Origin: Nostoc sp. FACHB-110
GTDB taxonomy: Bacteria > Cyanobacteriota > Cyanobacteriia > Cyanobacteriales > Nostocaceae
Direction of reading: 5' to 3'
Length of the DNA stretch: 64,000 bases
NCBI RefSeq assembly: GCF_014697425.1
Contig: NZ_JACJRU010000036.1
Location: 1 to 64,000 of the forward strand
Positions 50,938 through 59,724 of this stretch are shown here, in pieces. Under the pieces are notes generated by a model. That model searched no databases. It saw only the letters and a program-made list of their open reading frames with translations, and was not told the origin of the DNA. The number at the start of each line of letters is the position of its first letter. The stretch's first letter is position 1. A program made the translations under genes and the position numbers.

Positions 50938-52860
50938 ATGCCTGTAGACAAAAATAACAAAACACCAATCAAACAGCCGCGCATCCGGCAGTTTGGAGGT
51001 AGTTTACTAATTCTGGTTACTCTGTTATTACTACTTAATTTTATTGTTCCTAGTTTTTTTGGCACACGATTACCGCAAGTGCCTTATAGTGACTTTATTA
51101 CTCAGGTACAGCAAGGTAAGGTAGATCGGGCGGTTGTAGGAAGCGATCGCATAGAGTATTCGATTAAAACTCAAACCCCCGATGGCAAAGCTAGCGAACA
51201 GGTATTTGCGACTACGCCAGTCGCCCTGGATTTAGATTTACCAAAAATTCTCCGCGAAAATAACGTGGAGTTTGCTGCACCATTACCAGACCAAAATGCT
51301 TGGATTGGGACACTCCTAAGTTGGGTTGCGCCCCCATTAATTTTCTTTGGGATTTGGGGCTTTTTAATTAATCGCCAAGGTGGTGGCCCGGCTGCACTTA
51401 CAGTTGGTAAAAGCAAAGCCCGCATTTATTCAGAAGGTAGCACCGGGGTAAAATTCCCTGATGTGGCTGGGGTAGATGAAGCTAAAGCCGAACTCGAAGA
51501 AATTGTCGATTTCCTCAAGAATGCGACGAAATACACCAACTTAGGCGCGAAAATTCCCAAAGGTGTATTGTTGGTAGGGCCTCCCGGTACAGGTAAAACA
51601 TTACTAGCAAAAGCGATCGCTGGGGAAGCAGGTGTTCCTTTCTTCAGCATTTCTGGTTCAGAATTTATTGAATTATTTGTTGGTGTCGGTGCGGCGCGGG
51701 TGCGCGATTTGTTTGAACAAGCTAAACAGCAAGCACCTTGTATTGTCTTCATCGATGAATTAGACGCGTTGGGTAAATCTCGCGGTGGTGCGGGTGGATT
51801 TGTCGGCGGTAACGATGAACGCGAACAAACCCTCAACCAATTACTCACGGAAATGGATGGCTTTGATGCCAACACCGGAGTAATTATCATCGCTGCAACG
51901 AACCGTCCTGAAGTACTAGACCCGGCTTTGCGCCGTCCTGGTCGCTTTGACCGTCAAGTGGTGGTCGATCGCCCTGATAAAATTGGTCGAGAAGCAATTC
52001 TCAAAGTTCATGCACGGAACGTTAAACTAGCGGATGATGTTAACCTCGCCACCATCGCCATCAGAACTCCTGGTTTTGCCGGTGCAGACTTAGCCAACCT
52101 CGTCAACGAAGCCGCATTGTTAGCCGCAAGGCAAAATCGCCCAGCTGTGACAATGGCAGATTTCAACGAAGCAATTGAACGGGTGGTGGCTGGTTTAGAA
52201 AAACGCTCTCGCGTACTCAACGAAACTGAGAAGAAGACCGTCGCTTATCACGAAGTTGGTCACGCCATTATTGGTGCGTTAATGCCTGGTGCGGGTAAAG
52301 TCGAGAAAATCTCCGTTGTTCCCCGTGGTGTTGGTGCTTTAGGTTACACTATTCAAATGCCGGAAGAAGACCGGTTTTTGATGATTGAAGATGAAATTCG
52401 CGGTCGCATTGCCACCCTATTAGGTGGACGTTCCGCCGAAGAAATTATTTTTGGCAAAGTCTCGACAGGTGCAAGTGACGATATTCAAAAAGCCACAGAT
52501 TTGGCCGAACGCTACGTCACTTTGTATGGGATGAGCGATAAACTTGGCCCTGTTGCTTTTGAGAAAACCCAACAGCAGTTTCTTGATGGTTACGGTAACG
52601 CCCGCCGTTCCATTAGCCCCCAAGTCGCGCAAGAAATTGACAACGAAGTAAAACAAATAGTAGATAATGCTCACCATATCGCTTTAAGCATTCTGCATGA
52701 AAACCGCGACTTATTAGAAGAAACTGCCCAAGAATTATTGCAACGCGAAATTCTCGAAGGTACAGATTTGCGCGATCGTCTTAAGCAAGCTAAAGCACCA
52801 GAAGAACTAGCAGAATGGTTTCGTTCCGGTAATGTAGTGGCAGATAAGCTGCTGATTTAA
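50938..52860 (+). CDS. ftsH: ATP-dependent zinc metalloprotease FtsH
   Basis: FtsH is a membrane AAA+ protease that degrades damaged membrane proteins, including photosystem II D1 in cyanobacteria. From the ATG at 50938 (MPVDKNNKTPIKQPRIRQFG) the length is 640 residues. Two transmembrane helices flank a periplasmic loop (about residues 20-130). Walker A is GPPGTGKT (Lys220), Walker B is IVFIDELDAL, and the second region of homology ATNRPEVLDPALRRPGRFDR. The zinc site is HEVGH (His438, Glu439, His442). An earlier ATG at 50899 would add 13 residues; GAGG before 50938 supports the shorter start. Confidence 0.97.
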   Translation: MPVDKNNKTPIKQPRIRQFGGSLLILVTLLLLLNFIVPSFFGTRLPQVPYSDFITQVQQGKVDRAVVGSDRIEYSIKTQTPDGKASEQVFATTPVALDLDLPKILRENNVEFAAPLPDQNAWIGTLLSWVAPPLIFFGIWGFLINRQGGGPAALTVGKSKARIYSEGSTGVKFPDVAGVDEAKAELEEIVDFLKNATKYTNLGAKIPKGVLLVGPPGTGKTLLAKAIAGEAGVPFFSISGSEFIELFVGVGAARVRDLFEQAKQQAPCIVFIDELDALGKSRGGAGGFVGGNDEREQTLNQLLTEMDGFDANTGVIIIAATNRPEVLDPALRRPGRFDRQVVVDRPDKIGREAILKVHARNVKLADDVNLATIAIRTPGFAGADLANLVNEAALLAARQNRPAVTMADFNEAIERVVAGLEKRSRVLNETEKKTVAYHEVGHAIIGALMPGAGKVEKISVVPRGVGALGYTIQMPEEDRFLMIEDEIRGRIATLLGGRSAEEIIFGKVSTGASDDIQKATDLAERYVTLYGMSDKLGPVAFEKTQQQFLDGYGNARRSISPQVAQEIDNEVKQIVDNAHHIALSILHENRDLLEETAQELLQREILEGTDLRDRLKQAKAPEELAEWFRSGNVVADKLLI

Positions 52861-52971
52861 TAGACTTTTTTGAAAACTCCAAAGCCAGATTTTTCCAGGC
52901 TTTGGGGCCAAACTTTGATGTCTTCGTTAAACCGCAGCTATAGGAATCCGGTTTGATTTCTGAATCTAGTT

Positions 52972-53064
52972 TAGGACTTACGCACAGCCTACGGAAAATC
53001 GAACCACAGAGACGCAGAGTTCACGGAGAAATGAGAGTTTGAGAGTTTTTTTGCGTAAGTCCTA
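52972..53064. mobile_element. MITE-like element, 93 bp, with 13-bp TIRs
   Basis: Terminal repeats TAGGACTTACGCA (52972-52984) and TGCGTAAGTCCTA (53052-53064) are exact complements. The body includes ACAGAGACGCAGAG and GTTCACGGAG, a familiar cyanobacterial short-repeat motif. It lies in the 679-bp gap after ftsH, together with repeat fragments near 53385-53458; the rest of this gap shows no gene. Confidence 0.75.
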
Positions 53065-53384
53065 TAGTTGTGTAAGTAAGGAATGGAGAATGGGGAGTAG
53101 GAAAGAAGATTAATCTGGGTTTACTGATTTTTTTATAAATCAAATATGAGTCTTATATCTTCTAGAAATTTTAGAGTATCTGTAGAGAATATAGTAAAAA
53201 TTTATCGAAATAGAACCATTAAATTGATATAAATATTTTAATAAAAATACTTTTTGGCACTTTTTGAACTGAAAATCTTTTCCATAGTGTGTTTTTAATA
53301 CCATATATAGGACTCCTATTTGAGTTTGGAAATACACGTAGGATGTGTTAGCAGCAGTGTAACAAATCCACTGCAAAGCTTTTG

Positions 53385-53458
53385 GTGCGTTACGGCTTAC
53401 GCCGAACACAACGCCCTATGCTACAAGTCGGCAGAGCTACCCAACGCAGTTGCTCCCC
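53385..53458. repeat. Dispersed repeat fragments in the ftsH-amidotransferase gap
   Basis: GGTGCGTTACGGCTTACGCC near 53385-53404 belongs to the GGTGCGTT repeat family also seen at 9746 and 12489. Directly after it, GCTACAAGTCGGCAGAGC and CCCAACGCAGTTGCT (about 53419-53455) match a related block at about 58462-58502 with substitutions. These are non-coding dispersed repeats. Confidence 0.55.
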
Positions 53459-53539
53459 TACACATACTGGAATTTTTTCCCAAATCAAATCTGATTCCTA
53501 TAGAAAACTTTAGTCTGAGAAAACTGATTTTTAGTAATT

Positions 53540-54316
53540 ATGTGCCAACTGCTAGGAATGAACTGCAATGTTCCCACGGATATTTGCTTTTCTTTTGAAG
53601 GTTTTTCTGCTCGTGGAGGAAAAACAGACGATCATAGCGATGGCTGGGGTATTGCGTTTTTTGAAGGAAAGGGATGTCGATTATTTTTAGATGACAAACC
53701 TTCTGTGACATCACCTATCGCGGATTTAGTACGACGCTACCCCATCCGTTCTACCCATGTAATTGCTCATATCCGTAAAGCTACTCAAGGAGAAATTGCG
53801 CTAAGAAATTGTCATCCTTTCCGCAGAGAACTGTGGGGAAGATATTGGGTATTTGCTCACAATGGTAATTTGCCTGATTTTAATCCTCCCAATCAAGGCT
53901 TTTATAAACCGGTGGGTGATACAGATAGTGAAAAAGCATTTTGTTTGATATTAGAAACTCTACGTGCTGCTTTTCCTGAAGGTGAACCACCACTAGAAAA
54001 ACTTTATTCTGTGTTGTTAAAAGTTACTACTGAAATTGCAGCAGTTGGCGTATTTAATTACCTGCTATCAGATGGCGAGCATTTTTTTGCTCACTGTTCT
54101 ACAAAACTCAGTTACATTGTGCGTCAAGCACCTTTCGCTGCGGCGCACTTAATCGATCAAGATATGACTGTGGATTTTCGGGAGTTGACTTCTCCAAGCG
54201 ATCGCGTCGCTGTAATTGCCACTACCCCACTCACAGATAATGAAGTATGGACACCTATCCAACCAGGGGAATTGCTGGCTTTTCAAGATGGTTTACCCCA
54301 GCAATATACCCTTTAG
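53540..54316 (+). CDS. Class II glutamine amidotransferase (YafJ/EgtC-like)
   Basis: The 258-residue protein begins MCQLLGMNCN; after Met removal Cys2 is the N-terminal nucleophile of Ntn-type class II amidotransferases. HSDGWGIAFFEG and ATQGEIALRNCHPFRRE, plus FAHNGNLPDF, match the glutaminase domain of the YafJ/EgtC group, which includes gamma-glutamyl hydrolases. It is a stand-alone domain, so the acceptor reaction is unknown. The GATase-2 length is typical for this group. Confidence 0.9.
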   Translation: MCQLLGMNCNVPTDICFSFEGFSARGGKTDDHSDGWGIAFFEGKGCRLFLDDKPSVTSPIADLVRRYPIRSTHVIAHIRKATQGEIALRNCHPFRRELWGRYWVFAHNGNLPDFNPPNQGFYKPVGDTDSEKAFCLILETLRAAFPEGEPPLEKLYSVLLKVTTEIAAVGVFNYLLSDGEHFFAHCSTKLSYIVRQAPFAAAHLIDQDMTVDFRELTSPSDRVAVIATTPLTDNEVWTPIQPGELLAFQDGLPQQYTL

Positions 54317-54662
54317 TTGTTTGTCACACAATTTTAGATTGACACCACAGATCAATCTGGGGGTCATAACATCAAGTTACTATGGTCAACAATATTATAC
54401 TTAGCCCGGCGAGTTCCTCATTTTCAAGCAATTTGCTTGACACAAGCAGTTGCTGATTTTCATCAGCTTTGAATACTTGGAAGCAAAAAGTATTTTTAAT
54501 TGCCAAAAGAACTGATAAAATTCTCCATATTTTCGATAGAGAATATGAAGTTTTTATTTGGGTTTGCGGTTATACATTTCCACAAATGCGATCATCTAGT
54601 AACATAAACCATGTATAACTAAATTCCCATCAAATTACCGTAGTTTCTGCGGAGGAGAGAAA
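54317..54662. other. Intergenic region upstream of sbpA
   Basis: The 346-bp gap between the amidotransferase and sbpA contains no credible reading frame or repeat. A strong ribosome binding site, GGAGGAGA, lies just before the sbpA ATG. I cannot identify a clear CysR- or NtcA-type operator here. Confidence 0.5.
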
Positions 54663-55808
54663 ATGAGTGCGTGGCAGCGTCCCCTAAAACAATTACAACT
54701 TATAACTCAATACAGACCATATAGGTTCAGACTCAATTCAATCAAAGGTTTTATATCGCTGACATTGGTAGGAGCGATTTTGAGTGTGGTGCTGGCCGCC
54801 TGCTCTGGGGGAAATGGTAATAGTTCTGGCAGTGGTACACAGTCTGCTAGTCCCGTTGCAGCGAATAAATCGAACGTGGAACTCACCTTAGTTTCCTTTG
54901 CTGTAACTAAAGCTGCTCACGAAGCTATCATTCCCAAGTTTGTCGAAAAGTGGAAACAAGAGCATAACCAAACTGTCACCTTCAAGCAAAGTTATGGTGG
55001 TTCTGGTTCGCAAACTCGCGCTGTCATCGATGGTTTAGAAGCGGATGTAGTTCACTTAGCGTTATCTGGAGATACGCAAAAGATTCAAAAAGCCGGACTG
55101 ATTGAGGCAGGATGGGAAACTAAAGTTCCCAATAACGGTATTGTATCGAAATCAGTTGCAGCGATCGTGACTCGTGAAGGTAATCCGAAAAACATCAAGA
55201 CTTGGACAGATTTAGCCAAAGACGGCGTAAAATTAATTACAGCTGACCCAAAAACATCTGGTGTAGCAAAATGGAACTTTTTAGCACTGTGGAATGCAGT
55301 AGTTAAAACTGGTGGAGATGATGCTAAAGCTACCGAATTTGTCACCAAAGTGTATAATAACGTACCGCTTTTAACGAAAGATGCCCGTGAAGCAACTGAC
55401 GCATTTTTCAAGCAAGGCCAAGGTGATGCTTTAATTAACTACGAAAATGAAATTGTCTTAGCAGAGCAGAAGGGCGAAAAAGTAAATTACCTTGTCCCTG
55501 ATGTCAATATTTCTATCGATAACCCAGTGGCTGTGGTAGATAAAAACGTTGACAAGCATGGTACACGCGAAGTAGCAGAAGCTTTCGTGAAATATCTTTA
55601 TACTCCAGAAGCACAGCAAGAATTTGCCAAATTGGGATTCCGACCAGTTGATGAAACTGTAGCCCAAACCAAAGAAGTCAAAGACAAGTTCCCCAGCGTT
55701 AAAACATTAGGCACAGTACAAGATTACGGTGGTTGGGGTGAAATTGACAAGAAATTTTTTGCTGAGGGCGGTGTTTTTGACAAGATTCAAGCCCAAAAGA
55801 AAAAGTAA
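54663..55808 (+). CDS. sbpA: Sulfate-binding protein of the sulfate ABC importer
   Basis: The 381-residue protein binds sulfate or thiosulfate outside the membrane and passes it to CysT-CysW. The N-terminus has a hydrophobic segment ending in a lipobox (VVLAACSGGN), so it is likely a lipoprotein. The Sbp family segments are VELTLVSFAVTKAAHEAI, TFKQSYGGSGSQTRAVIDGL, LITADPKTSGVAKWNFLALW and INYENEIVLA. A strong GGAGGAGA site precedes the ATG. cysT follows after about 110 bp and cysW overlaps cysT, forming an operon. Confidence 0.94.
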   Translation: MSAWQRPLKQLQLITQYRPYRFRLNSIKGFISLTLVGAILSVVLAACSGGNGNSSGSGTQSASPVAANKSNVELTLVSFAVTKAAHEAIIPKFVEKWKQEHNQTVTFKQSYGGSGSQTRAVIDGLEADVVHLALSGDTQKIQKAGLIEAGWETKVPNNGIVSKSVAAIVTREGNPKNIKTWTDLAKDGVKLITADPKTSGVAKWNFLALWNAVVKTGGDDAKATEFVTKVYNNVPLLTKDAREATDAFFKQGQGDALINYENEIVLAEQKGEKVNYLVPDVNISIDNPVAVVDKNVDKHGTREVAEAFVKYLYTPEAQQEFAKLGFRPVDETVAQTKEVKDKFPSVKTLGTVQDYGGWGEIDKKFFAEGGVFDKIQAQKKK

Positions 55809-55921
55809 ATAGTCAAGAGTCAATGGTCAAGAGTCAATAAACAATAAACGGACATCAAGGCTTTATTGTTCAACGACAAATGACCAATGACAAATCACAC
55901 AGGATAAATTGATATTTTTTT

Positions 55922-56800
55922 ATGGCTGTATCTTCCCCGTCATCACCTCAAGACATTGTTGCTGAAACTCCTGTTTGGAAGAAATTTCTGCATCAGTTGA
56001 TTAATTTGCCTTGGACATGGCGCATTACTTTGGCATATCTAACAGTAATGTTGTTTTTGCCAATAGCCGCTATGTTCTTAAAAGCTAGTACAGAACCCCC
56101 TGCTAGATTTTGGGAAATTGCCACTAGCGATGTTGCTTTAGCAACTTACAACGTAACCTTTGTGACATCCATAGGGGCAGCGTTACTCAATGGTGTATTT
56201 GGGACTTTAATTGCTTGGGTTTTAGTGCGTTACGACTTTCCTTTAAAAAGGATAATTGATGCCACAGTAGATTTACCCTTTGCCCTGCCAACGTCTGTAG
56301 CGGGTTTAACATTGGCAACAGTTTACAGCGATAATGGCTGGATTGGTTCACTGTTAGCACCCCTGGGAATTAAGGTATCTTTCACTCGTTTGGGTGTAGC
56401 AGTAGCGATGATCTTTATTTCCCTACCTTTTGTAGTCAGAACTGTGCAACCTGTATTGCAAGAAATGGAACATGACATTGAAGAAGCAGCTTGGTGTTTG
56501 GGTGCTTCCCAATGGCAAACCTTTTGGAAAGTGATTTTACCACCATTATTTCCGACAATTTTGACAGGTATTGCCTTGGGTTTTTCCCGTGCAGTTGGGG
56601 AATATGGCTCAACAGTAATTATTTCTTCTAATACACCCTATCAAGATTTAATTGCGCCTGTACTGATTTTCCAGAGATTAGAGCAGTATGACTATTCTGG
56701 CGCGACTGTAATTGGCATGGTGTTACTGACAATTTCTTTAATACTGCTGTTGGCAATTAATTTCTTACAAGCGTGGGCGAGAAGATATGACAATAAATGA
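55922..56800 (+). CDS. cysT: Sulfate ABC transporter permease CysT
   Basis: The 292-residue integral membrane protein has six or seven transmembrane helices. DLPFALPTSVAGLTLATVYS and the EAA loop EEAAWCLGASQWQTFWKVILPPL, which docks on the ATPase, match CysT (CysU) of sulfate importers. ATG at 55922 follows an AT-rich leader after sbpA. Its last 14 bp overlap the start of cysW. Confidence 0.95.
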   Translation: MAVSSPSSPQDIVAETPVWKKFLHQLINLPWTWRITLAYLTVMLFLPIAAMFLKASTEPPARFWEIATSDVALATYNVTFVTSIGAALLNGVFGTLIAWVLVRYDFPLKRIIDATVDLPFALPTSVAGLTLATVYSDNGWIGSLLAPLGIKVSFTRLGVAVAMIFISLPFVVRTVQPVLQEMEHDIEEAAWCLGASQWQTFWKVILPPLFPTILTGIALGFSRAVGEYGSTVIISSNTPYQDLIAPVLIFQRLEQYDYSGATVIGMVLLTISLILLLAINFLQAWARRYDNK

Positions 56801-57632
56801 GCCAAGATTTAATCCCAAACAACAGAAAAGTTGGGTTCCGATAGTTTTAATTGGCATTGCCATTGGTTATTTAGCTTTAATTCAATACATTCCCGCAATT
56901 AATGTTTTTGTCCAAGCCTTTAAAAAGGGAATTGGCCCATTTTTCGCTAACTTGACTCATCCGGCTTTTCTTCATGCAGCTTGGCTAACTTTTATCTTAG
57001 CTTTGATTGCTGTGCCATTAAATACAGTATTTGGTTTGTGTGCAGCTTGGGCGATCGCGCGACATAAATTTCCCGGTCGTGCGATAGTTTTAAGTATTAT
57101 CGACCTTCCCTTTTCTATCTCTCCTGTGGTTGCAGGGTTGATGATTGTCTTACTCTATGGCAGAAATGGCTGGTTTGGGCCTTTTCTCCAAGCACATGAT
57201 ATCAAAATTATCTTTGCCTTTCCGGGGATGGTGCTGGCGACAGCTTTTGTGAGTATGCCCTTTGTCGCACGAGAAGTCATCCCTGTATTAGAAGAGTTTG
57301 GTAGTGACCAAGAAGAAGCTGCTAAAACCTTGGGTGCAAAAGATTGGCAAATATTTTGGCGTGTGACTTTACCCAGCATTCGTTGGGGTTTACTTTACGG
57401 CTTAATTTTGACCAATGCTAGAGCAATGGGTGAATTTGGTGCTGTTTCTGTAGTTTCCGGCAACATTGCTGATAAAACCCAGAGTTTACCTCTATTTGTA
57501 GAGGATGCTTACAAACAGTATGAAACTGAAGCCGCTTTTTCTGCTGCTGTCTTGTTGGCATTCCTAGCAGTAGTTACCCTTATACTCAAGGAAATTTTAG
57601 AACGTAAAACCCGCATCAAAGATGTTGAGTGA
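56787..57632 (+). CDS. cysW: Sulfate ABC transporter permease CysW
   Basis: CysW is the second permease, 281 residues. DLPFSISPVVAGLMIVLLYG and the EAA loop EEAAKTLGAKDWQIFWRVTLPSI are diagnostic. It starts within cysT (14-bp overlap), so translation is probably coupled. The expected ATPase gene cysA does not follow; a NIL-domain gene does instead, so the ATPase must be encoded elsewhere, or shared with another transporter. Confidence 0.95.
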   Translation: MTINEPRFNPKQQKSWVPIVLIGIAIGYLALIQYIPAINVFVQAFKKGIGPFFANLTHPAFLHAAWLTFILALIAVPLNTVFGLCAAWAIARHKFPGRAIVLSIIDLPFSISPVVAGLMIVLLYGRNGWFGPFLQAHDIKIIFAFPGMVLATAFVSMPFVAREVIPVLEEFGSDQEEAAKTLGAKDWQIFWRVTLPSIRWGLLYGLILTNARAMGEFGAVSVVSGNIADKTQSLPLFVEDAYKQYETEAAFSAAVLLAFLAVVTLILKEILERKTRIKDVE

Positions 57633-57635
57633 AGT

Positions 57636-57745
57636 GTGAAGTATGAAGTATGAATTCAAAAGGCAAAGGCAAAAGGTAAAAGGCAAAAGGCAAAATAAAT
57701 ATAGTCTTTTACATTTTTACTTTTTACTTTTTACTTCTTGTTCCC
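57636..57745. repeat. Heptamer-type tandem repeats between cysW and the NIL gene
   Basis: Units of GAAGTAT/GAAGTGT (about 57633-57652), AAAAGGC/AAAAGGT (about 57658-57692) and TTTTTAC (about 57715-57740) follow each other in the non-coding gap. The TTTTTAC type is the same as the array inside the TPR gene at 11441-11474. Confidence 0.8.
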
Positions 57746-57769
57746 TATTCATCAAAGGCTAATTTTGAT

Positions 57770-58036
57770 ATGGCTAGCGAAGAAACCCTTAAATCTAAAC
57801 GGATACGGGTAAGAATTCCCAAAGACTATCATCAAGAACCTGTGATTTCGCACTTAGTTTCAGACTATGGTTTGACAGTGAATATTACTGCGGCAATTCT
57901 AGGAGCGAATGCTGTAGGTGATGGTTGGTTTGACTTAGAGTTAACAGGAACCGATATAAACATTCAAGATGGACTGAACTATCTTCAAGATTTGCAATTA
58001 GAAGTCTGGGATGATAGTCAAACAGGTGCTTGGTAA
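57770..58036 (+). CDS. Stand-alone NIL-domain protein
   Basis: The 88-residue protein is a single NIL domain, a ferredoxin-like ligand-binding fold that usually forms the C-terminus of methionine-importer ATPases (MetN). Typical segments are KRIRVRIPKDYHQEPVISHLV, VNITAAILGANAVGDGWFDLEL and INIQDGLNYLQDLQLEVW. Placed after cysT-cysW, it may sense a sulfur compound for the sulfate importer; that is inference. It is far enough (about 140 bp) to have its own promoter. Confidence 0.85.
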   Translation: MASEETLKSKRIRVRIPKDYHQEPVISHLVSDYGLTVNITAAILGANAVGDGWFDLELTGTDINIQDGLNYLQDLQLEVWDDSQTGAW

Positions 58037-58355
58037 GCAAGGTAAAAGGCAGGGGGTAGAATAATTTTAGATTGCCGTTTAGATTGAAAGATTGTCATAA
58101 TCTAAAATCCAAAATTGATTCACTCTGCACTCAGCACTTTCAAGTCGTCCTCACCTATACGTTGACTGTTATATTACTTAAGAAAATTTGCTAATCGTAA
58201 AAATACCAACCATTACTGGTTTTAGAGATTTTCATCATAAAACTAGTATATTTACGGAGATGGTTTACTGATGGTTCGGATAAACTTGATTAACTCCTGA
58301 GTTATTACCTACTTATTTTTACATAGTAGTATTAATTCTGTAATTACCTAACCGT

Positions 58356-58387
58356 TGCACCTACTCGCTAGGTGCATTTGTTTTTTC
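58356..58387 (+). terminator. Strong intrinsic terminator with no obvious gene
   Basis: TGCACCTA (58356-58363), a 5-nt loop, TAGGTGCA (58369-58376), then ATTTG and a run of six T. It is 320 bp after the NIL gene, too far to be simply its own terminator. An unannotated small RNA between 58037 and 58356 is possible; I found no sequence match to a known one. Confidence 0.7.
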
Positions 58388-58439
58388 AGTATTTTACTTA
58401 GGGCTTGCTGAAATATTCCTTTGGTTGGAGCAACACGAG

Positions 58440-58600
58440 GACAACTGAAGTCGCGCGCCATTTGCTTCAAGTCGGGGAACCCGCCCAACGCAATGGCTTG
58501 GCTACACAGTCACAACCCACCTGCGCGGGTTAAAAAACTTTGATTTACGTTAGTCCGCGTGGTGCGCTTGGCGCAGCGCAGGCGCGTTTGTATAGCCGAT
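58440..58600. repeat. Dispersed repeats in a 0.8-kb gene-free stretch
   Basis: The gap from the NIL gene to the lipoprotein gene holds the terminator at 58356 and then repeat-like, GC-rich sequence. It includes GCTTCAAGTCGGGGAACCCG and CCCAACGCAATGGCT (related to 53419-53455), and a GCGCAGCGCAGGCGCG palindromic patch near 58570. No gene is visible from 58037 to 58848. Confidence 0.55.
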
Positions 58601-58848
58601 TCCCTTACTGGCGTACAAATTCTATTCGTTGGGGTTGGGTGCAAGATATTTATCAGCATATCTTTCTCTAGTTAGAGGACAAAAACTCTTCAAAAGATAG
58701 AAGAAAAAATAAATTTAAAATCATAAGCTATCTACATAAATTGATTAGTGTGTTCAGATTATTTGAAATCAAAAATAAATAAAAATAAGTTAGAACTAAT
58801 CAGTTGCTAACTAATCATATATATATGCCAAAATTTATGGAGATTTTT

Positions 58849-59682
58849 ATGATGAATATCAGGGATAAAAAATATAAAAATTGTCTGCAAAAATTAAGAA
58901 AAAATCGAGGTGCGATCGCTATATCTTTAATGGCTATCATACTTCCGGCTTGTAGTTATAATGAACCCCAAGCTCTTACGCCGACAACACCACAACAACT
59001 GCAAAATCAAGTGAGTCGAGAAGTTGTAGACCAAGAGGTTGTGGAAGAAAAAGATAAAACAGATGAACTCATTGGGAAAACTGTCACTATTAGAACTCAA
59101 CCGATTAGATTAGTTGGGCCTACTAGCTTTACTGTCAGAGATGAAAAATTAATTGAGGATAAAGATATTCTCATTGTTAATGCTACTAATCAGCCTTTTA
59201 CATTACCAAGTAGCAATAATATACCAATTCAAATTACTGGACAAGTACGTAAATTTGACCTAGACAAAATCAATCAAGATTATAATTTGGATTTACAGGT
59301 TGATTATTACAGAAATTATAATAACCAACCTGTAATTGTTGCTAAGTCTTTAGCTTTATCACCTGAACCTGGTGAACTGAGTAGCAATCCCAGCCCATAT
59401 TATGGAAAAAAGCTGACAGTAACAGGTAAAGTGGAAAACATTAATAGTGCGATCGCCTACACTTTAGATGAAGATAAGTTATTCGGTGGTGAAGATTTAC
59501 TAGTATTGCATACCCAGCCCCAAGCTAAAGTAAAGCGGGGAGAACAGGTGGCTGTCACAGGTGTACTGCGTCCAATGGTAATTGCTGATTTACAAAGAGA
59601 TTACCAACTTAATTGGGATGCAAATTTACAGAAGCAACTAGTAGCAAAGTATCGTAATAAACCTGTATTAGTAGTTCAGTAG
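58849..59682 (+). CDS. Lipoprotein with two copies of an OB-like domain
   Basis: From the ATG at 58849 the product has 277 residues. GGAG six bases upstream decides this start against a TTG at 58804 and two ATGs between. The signal ends in a lipobox (LMAIILPACSYNE), so it is an anchored lipoprotein. Two similar domains follow: GKTVTIRTQPIRLVGPTSFT with LQVDYYRNYNNQPVIVAK, and GKKLTVTGKVENINSAIAYT with WDANLQKQLVAKYRNKPVLV. Each has the strand pattern of a small OB/BOF-like fold. The function is unknown; homologues in cyanobacteria are uncharacterised as far as I know. Confidence 0.6.
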   Translation: MMNIRDKKYKNCLQKLRKNRGAIAISLMAIILPACSYNEPQALTPTTPQQLQNQVSREVVDQEVVEEKDKTDELIGKTVTIRTQPIRLVGPTSFTVRDEKLIEDKDILIVNATNQPFTLPSSNNIPIQITGQVRKFDLDKINQDYNLDLQVDYYRNYNNQPVIVAKSLALSPEPGELSSNPSPYYGKKLTVTGKVENINSAIAYTLDEDKLFGGEDLLVLHTQPQAKVKRGEQVAVTGVLRPMVIADLQRDYQLNWDANLQKQLVAKYRNKPVLVVQ

Positions 59683-59707
59683 AGACGTAGCAATGCTACG
59701 TCTCTAC
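59679..59707. terminator. Palindrome GTAGAGACG family, second copy
   Basis: GTAGAGACGTAGCA (59679-59692) and TGCTACGTCTCTAC (59694-59707) are perfect 14-bp arms with a one-base loop. It includes the stop codon of the lipoprotein gene (59680-59682) and lies 17 bp before the end of convergent pheT. The sister copy is at 17335-17362. Confidence 0.8.
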
Positions 59708-59724
59708 AAGGTGGTGTGTGGTTT

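Noticed and set aside
53140..53598. 89- and 92-codon frames in the gap before the amidotransferase gene
   Set aside because: They cross repeat fragments and overlap the well-supported amidotransferase start in another frame.
54317..54662. Sulfur-responsive riboswitch or operator before sbpA
   Set aside because: No conserved aptamer core or clear palindrome could be found in this stretch.
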